Shown: one piece after another, positions 60,931 to 64,000 of the stretch
Layout of the letters: the number at the start of each line of letters is the position of its first letter
Position numbering within the stretch: the stretch's first letter is position 1
Assembly (NCBI RefSeq): GCF_017873135.1
Contig: NZ_JAGGJV010000005.1
Location: 186,001-250,000 of the forward strand
Direction: 5' to 3'
Source of the DNA: Rhizobium herbae
GTDB lineage: Bacteria; Pseudomonadota; Alphaproteobacteria; Rhizobiales; Rhizobiaceae
Length of the DNA: 64,000 bases
Translations under genes and position numbers: made by a program
The notes under the pieces: generated by a model
Told to the model about the DNA's origin: nothing
Database searches by the model: none
Seen by the model: the letters and a program-made list of their open reading frames with translations, nothing else

Positions 60931-63843
60931 TCACGCCCGCTTCATCAGCGGAAATCGCTCTTTCAGCAGCCGCTGGATCGATTCCGAGCCGATCGGTGGG
61001 CCGAACAGGAAGCTCTGGCCGAAGTCGCAGCCCATCTGGGCGAGCTGGATGGCGTCTTCCTCGGATTCGATGCCTTCGGCGACGACCTGCATCTCGAGTT
61101 CGCGGGCCATGGTGATCACCGAGCGCAACAGGATCGAGCGTTTGTCGCTGGGGTCTCTGACCAGTGACTTGTCGATCTTGATCGTGTCGAAGGGAAAGCG
61201 TGTCAGGTAGGCGAGCGAGGAATGGCCGGTGCCGAAATCGTCGAGCGCCAGACGCAGGCCGGCATCCTTCAGCTTTTCCAGCACCAGACGCGCCTGTTCC
61301 GGGTTTTCCATGACGACGGATTCGGTGAGTTCCACCTTCACCTTGTGCGGGTCGCAGTGGTTCTTGTTCAATACCGCCCGGATATCGTCATAGAGGTCGT
61401 TGTTGAGCAGCTGCGCGCTCGACAGGTTGACGGAGACGAAGATCGGCAGGTCGCCAGTCTGGATCTGCCATTCTGTCAGGTCGCTGGTGGCTTTTTCAAA
61501 GGCGAACATGCCGAGCTGGTTGATGAGATCGGAACTTTCGGCGATCGGAATGAACTCCGACGGCGAAATGCTGCCGCGCTTGGGATGTTCCCAGCGCATG
61601 AGGGCCTCGAAGCCGGCAATCTCCGCATCCACAAGGCGGACGATCGGCTGATAGACGAGGCTCAGTTCCTTGCGTTCGATGGCGCGGCGCAGGTCGGTTT
61701 CGAGCTGCAGCCGATCGGTGCCCGAGGCGCGGAAGGCCGGGCGGAACGGTTCGACACGATTGCCGCCCGCCTTCTTGGCACGGAACATCGCAAGCTCGGC
61801 ATCATCGAGCAGTCCGGCGGCACTTTCCTGCTGATCGACCCAGGAGACGAGGCCGATGGAGGCGGTGAGGTTGATCTCGCGATTGCCGAAGTTGAGCGGC
61901 ACCATGATCGCCTTGGACACCGCGTCGGCGAAATCGGCGACCTTGGCGGGATCGCGCTCCGACATCAGGATCAGCCCGAACTCGTCGCTGCCGAGGCGGG
62001 CAAGCGTGTCCTGCGGCTTCACCAGCCGGCGCAGGCGGCGGGTGAGCGCAATCAGGATGTTGTCGCCGGCGGCAATGCCGAGCACGTCGTTGACCTGCTT
62101 GTAGCGATCGATGTCGATGGTGATGACGGTCGGCCTGACCGCGGTCGAGCCCGGTGCCAGCGACAGGATGGATTGCAGCCTGTCGAGGAAGATCTGCCGG
62201 TTCGGCAATCCGGTCAGATTGTCGTTGAGCGCGTTGTGCAAAAGCCGGTCGATGGAATTCTTCTGCTCGGTGATATCGACGATGGTGCCGACACAGCGGA
62301 TAATTTCGCCGTTGGCGCCCAACACCGGCCGGGCGCGGATCGACAGCCAGTGATAGTGGCCGTCTTCCGCCCGCACGCGGAATTCATGGTTAAGCCGTCC
62401 CTTGCGATGTTCCAGGAGAACGTCGAGCGTGGCGCGAAACCGGTCGCGGTCGTCGGGGTGAAGGCGCGGCAGCCAGTTGCGCGCCGCACCGTGCATGGTG
62501 CCGGGCGAAAGGCCGAGCTGGGCGGAAATATCCGGAATGGTGACGACACGATCGCGCGCCACGTCCCAGTCCCAGACGGTATCGCCGGAACCGGTCAATG
62601 CCAGCGACTGGCGCTCGAGGTCGGAGAACAGGCCCTGGCTATAGGCGCCGCCGGCAAAGGCATGCTGCATCACCGTAAAGCCGATCAGAAGCACGATGAG
62701 AACGAGGCCACCACCGAGCGCCGGCTGGACGATGTCGTTGGCAAGCTGGCCGGTGACCGTCAGCCAGGCGCCGAACAGCCAGACGAGGATCAGCAGCCAG
62801 GCGGGCACCAGCAGGATGGCGCGGTCGTAGCTCTTGAAGCCGAGATAGGCGATCAGGATGATACCGGCCGTGCCGGTCAGCGCGAAGGAGAGGCGGGCGA
62901 TACCGGCGGCAATCGCCGGATCGTAGATGGCGACACCGAACAGCAGCCCGAGACCGAGAATCCAGGCGAGCGTCGCGTAGCTTAAGTGCTGGTGCCAGCG
63001 GTTGAGATTGAGATAGGTGAACAGGAAGATCACCAGCCCTGCGGCAAGGAACACTTCGGTCCCCGCCCGCCATATCCTCTCGTCGCCTGCGGTGATCGAG
63101 ATCAGTTTCGACAGGAAGCCGAAGTCGACGCAGATATAGGCAAGCACCGCCCAGGCAAGCGCTGCCGTGGCAGGTAGCATCGAGGTTCCCTTGACGACGA
63201 ACAGGATGGTCAGGAATACCGCCAGAAGACCGGCGATACCGAGTACGATGCCGCGATAAAGTGTGAAAGCGTTAACCGTGTCCTTGTAGGCATCGGGCTG
63301 CCAGAGATAGATCTGCGGCAGGTCGGGCCCTGCAAGTTCGGCGACGAAGGTGATGACCGAGCCGGGGTTGAGGGTGATGCGGAACACGTCCGCTTCGTCG
63401 CTCGGCTGCCGGTCGAGCGCAAAGCCTTCGCTCGGGGTGATCGAGAGGATGCGCTGCGAGCCGAGGTCCGGCCAGAACAGCTTGGAATTCACCAGCCGGA
63501 AATGCGGGGCGACGATGACGCGCTCCAACTGCTCTTCCGAAACGTTGGCAAGGGCAAAGACAGCCCAGTCGCCCTGGTGGTTCTCGGCGCTGGAGCGAAC
63601 TTCGATGCGCCGGACGATGCCGTCGGTGCCGGGGGCGGTCGAGACCTGGAAGGCGTCGCCGCGGCCGGTATAGATTTCCGTTGTTGCCGTCAGGTCGAGA
63701 GCCGTGTCCTCGCGGGAAATCTTGACCGGTTCCGTCGCCCGCGCCGCGCCGCTACCGATCAGGCAGAACGTGACCATTATGGCGAATAGAAGTGCCACGA
63801 GCCTTCGTGCTGACGGGGGAAGCGGGTGGCGGTTCAAAAACAT
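60931..63843 (-). CDS. 7TM-PAS-GGDEF-EAL cyclic di-GMP signalling protein
   Basis: A 970-residue membrane protein. Signal-like N-terminus to about 37, a periplasmic beta domain at about 40-190, seven to eight transmembrane helices at about 197-395 (7TMR-DISM layout), a PAS/PAC domain at about 410-530, GGDEF at about 535-690 and EAL at about 700-960. The cyclase motif is GSDEF instead of GGDEF and lacks the upstream RxxD inhibition site (it reads KPQD). The phosphodiesterase site is intact (GFEALMRWEH, ALDDFGTGHSS). It is probably mainly a phosphodiesterase. The ATG at 63843 overlaps the upstream GNAT stop by one base (TGATG). Confidence 0.92.
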   Translation of the reverse strand: MFLNRHPLPPSARRLVALLFAIMVTFCLIGSGAARATEPVKISREDTALDLTATTEIYTGRGDAFQVSTAPGTDGIVRRIEVRSSAENHQGDWAVFALANVSEEQLERVIVAPHFRLVNSKLFWPDLGSQRILSITPSEGFALDRQPSDEADVFRITLNPGSVITFVAELAGPDLPQIYLWQPDAYKDTVNAFTLYRGIVLGIAGLLAVFLTILFVVKGTSMLPATAALAWAVLAYICVDFGFLSKLISITAGDERIWRAGTEVFLAAGLVIFLFTYLNLNRWHQHLSYATLAWILGLGLLFGVAIYDPAIAAGIARLSFALTGTAGIILIAYLGFKSYDRAILLVPAWLLILVWLFGAWLTVTGQLANDIVQPALGGGLVLIVLLIGFTVMQHAFAGGAYSQGLFSDLERQSLALTGSGDTVWDWDVARDRVVTIPDISAQLGLSPGTMHGAARNWLPRLHPDDRDRFRATLDVLLEHRKGRLNHEFRVRAEDGHYHWLSIRARPVLGANGEIIRCVGTIVDITEQKNSIDRLLHNALNDNLTGLPNRQIFLDRLQSILSLAPGSTAVRPTVITIDIDRYKQVNDVLGIAAGDNILIALTRRLRRLVKPQDTLARLGSDEFGLILMSERDPAKVADFADAVSKAIMVPLNFGNREINLTASIGLVSWVDQQESAAGLLDDAELAMFRAKKAGGNRVEPFRPAFRASGTDRLQLETDLRRAIERKELSLVYQPIVRLVDAEIAGFEALMRWEHPKRGSISPSEFIPIAESSDLINQLGMFAFEKATSDLTEWQIQTGDLPIFVSVNLSSAQLLNNDLYDDIRAVLNKNHCDPHKVKVELTESVVMENPEQARLVLEKLKDAGLRLALDDFGTGHSSLAYLTRFPFDTIKIDKSLVRDPSDKRSILLRSVITMARELEMQVVAEGIESEEDAIQLAQMGCDFGQSFLFGPPIGSESIQRLLKERFPLMKRA

Positions 63844-64000
63844 CAATCACTCGAATTCTTATGTTGCATGCCGTCCTGCGAGAGAAGGGAAAACATCAGA
63901 TGATCCCGCCATTGCCCGTTGATCTTCAGGTATTCCCGCAAGTAGCCTTCGCGCTGAAACCCGGCCTTTTCAAGGAGCCGGATGCTTCTGTGGTTCTCGG
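63843..64000 (-). CDS. C-terminal part of a GNAT (RimJ/RimL-type) N-acetyltransferase (cut by window edge)
   Basis: The last 51 codons of a gene that enters from the right edge on the minus strand. The visible end, ENHRSIRLLEKAGFQREGYL then REYLKINGQWRDHLMFSLL, is the typical C-terminus of RimJ/RimL-like acetyltransferases (N-x-x-S-x-x-L-x-E-K-x-GF). The stop TGA overlaps the ATG of the c-di-GMP gene by one base, so the two are probably co-translated. Confidence 0.85.
   Translation of the reverse strand, partial: ENHRSIRLLEKAGFQREGYLREYLKINGQWRDHLMFSLLSQDGMQHKNSSD

Noticed and set aside
61222-62985. Long + strand open frame opposite the 7TM-GGDEF-EAL gene
   Set aside because: Complement of conserved EAL and GGDEF codons; no independent start signal.

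Overview
The window is a gene-dense piece of an alphaproteobacterial chromosome, almost certainly from the family Rhizobiaceae (Rhizobium, Agrobacterium, Neorhizobium or a close relative). Three things point there: the coding sequence is GC-rich; several gene orders are rhizobial (bioMNY; tldD, IalB-family gene, ctaC-ctaD-ctaB-coxF-ctaG-ctaE, DUF983, surf1, ispH, thrB, rnhA; dxs with tlyA and a RumA-type methyltransferase); and families typical of the order are present (BA14K, IalB, RT0821/Lpp0805 surface protein, DUF1344). No rRNA, tRNA, CRISPR array, phage or transposase was seen. The genus cannot be fixed from the sequence alone.

Layout. 1-3.1 kb: the start of a secreted beta-rich protein (cut by the window edge), a GH25 lysozyme-like protein, a BA14K protein and a CorA/ZntB-type transporter. 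3.3-7.1 kb: an acyl-CoA dehydrogenase and crotonase pair and a PHB-depolymerase-type esterase. 7.4-17.9 kb: four methyl-accepting chemotaxis proteins on the + strand, interleaved with the - strand rumA-like and tlyA genes, with dxs following at 18-19.9 kb. 20-26.6 kb: pirin, a large RTX-type calcium-binding protein, xseB with a histone-deacetylase-like gene, and the bioMNY biotin importer. 26.7-42.9 kb: mixed housekeeping genes (YcaQ-type glycosylase, GNAT, ribB, aroC, fabI, DnaJ-like, pdxH, tldD) with a CHASE-PAS-GGDEF-EAL protein, envelope proteins and a 25-residue membrane peptide. 43.3-53.1 kb: the aa3-type cytochrome c oxidase locus continuing into ispH, thrB and rnhA. 53.1-56.7 kb: an accessory-looking block (relic of a VOC gene, ArsR regulator with SRPBCC partner, MFS transporter with divergent LysR regulator). 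56.7-64 kb: a one-cysteine peroxiredoxin, a DsbD-N-terminal-like periplasmic protein, YqgE, CsbD, a zinc peptidase, a DUF5071 protein, a 7TM-PAS-GGDEF-EAL protein and the end of a GNAT gene.

How the genes work together. The ctaC-ctaE block encodes the catalytic subunits, heme O synthase and copper chaperone of one terminal oxidase, and surf1 follows; a perfect TTGAT-N4-ATCAA (FNR/FixK-type) box lies just before ctaC. bioM, bioN and bioY form one energy-coupling-factor importer. The MCPs appear to be a local receptor expansion: each has its own sensor, but three share a nearly identical signalling tail, and all four end in RRAA.

The most notable pattern is regulatory. I found by eye four exact TTAA-N7-TTAA sites (the CtrA-box architecture). 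All four are intergenic; three lie upstream of MCP genes and the fourth lies between the GH25 and BA14K genes. Other notable points are the amino-acid-sensor signature in the first MCP, two pairs of inverted palindromic repeats in the oxidase-ispH-thrB region, and the peptide gene at 40634-40711.
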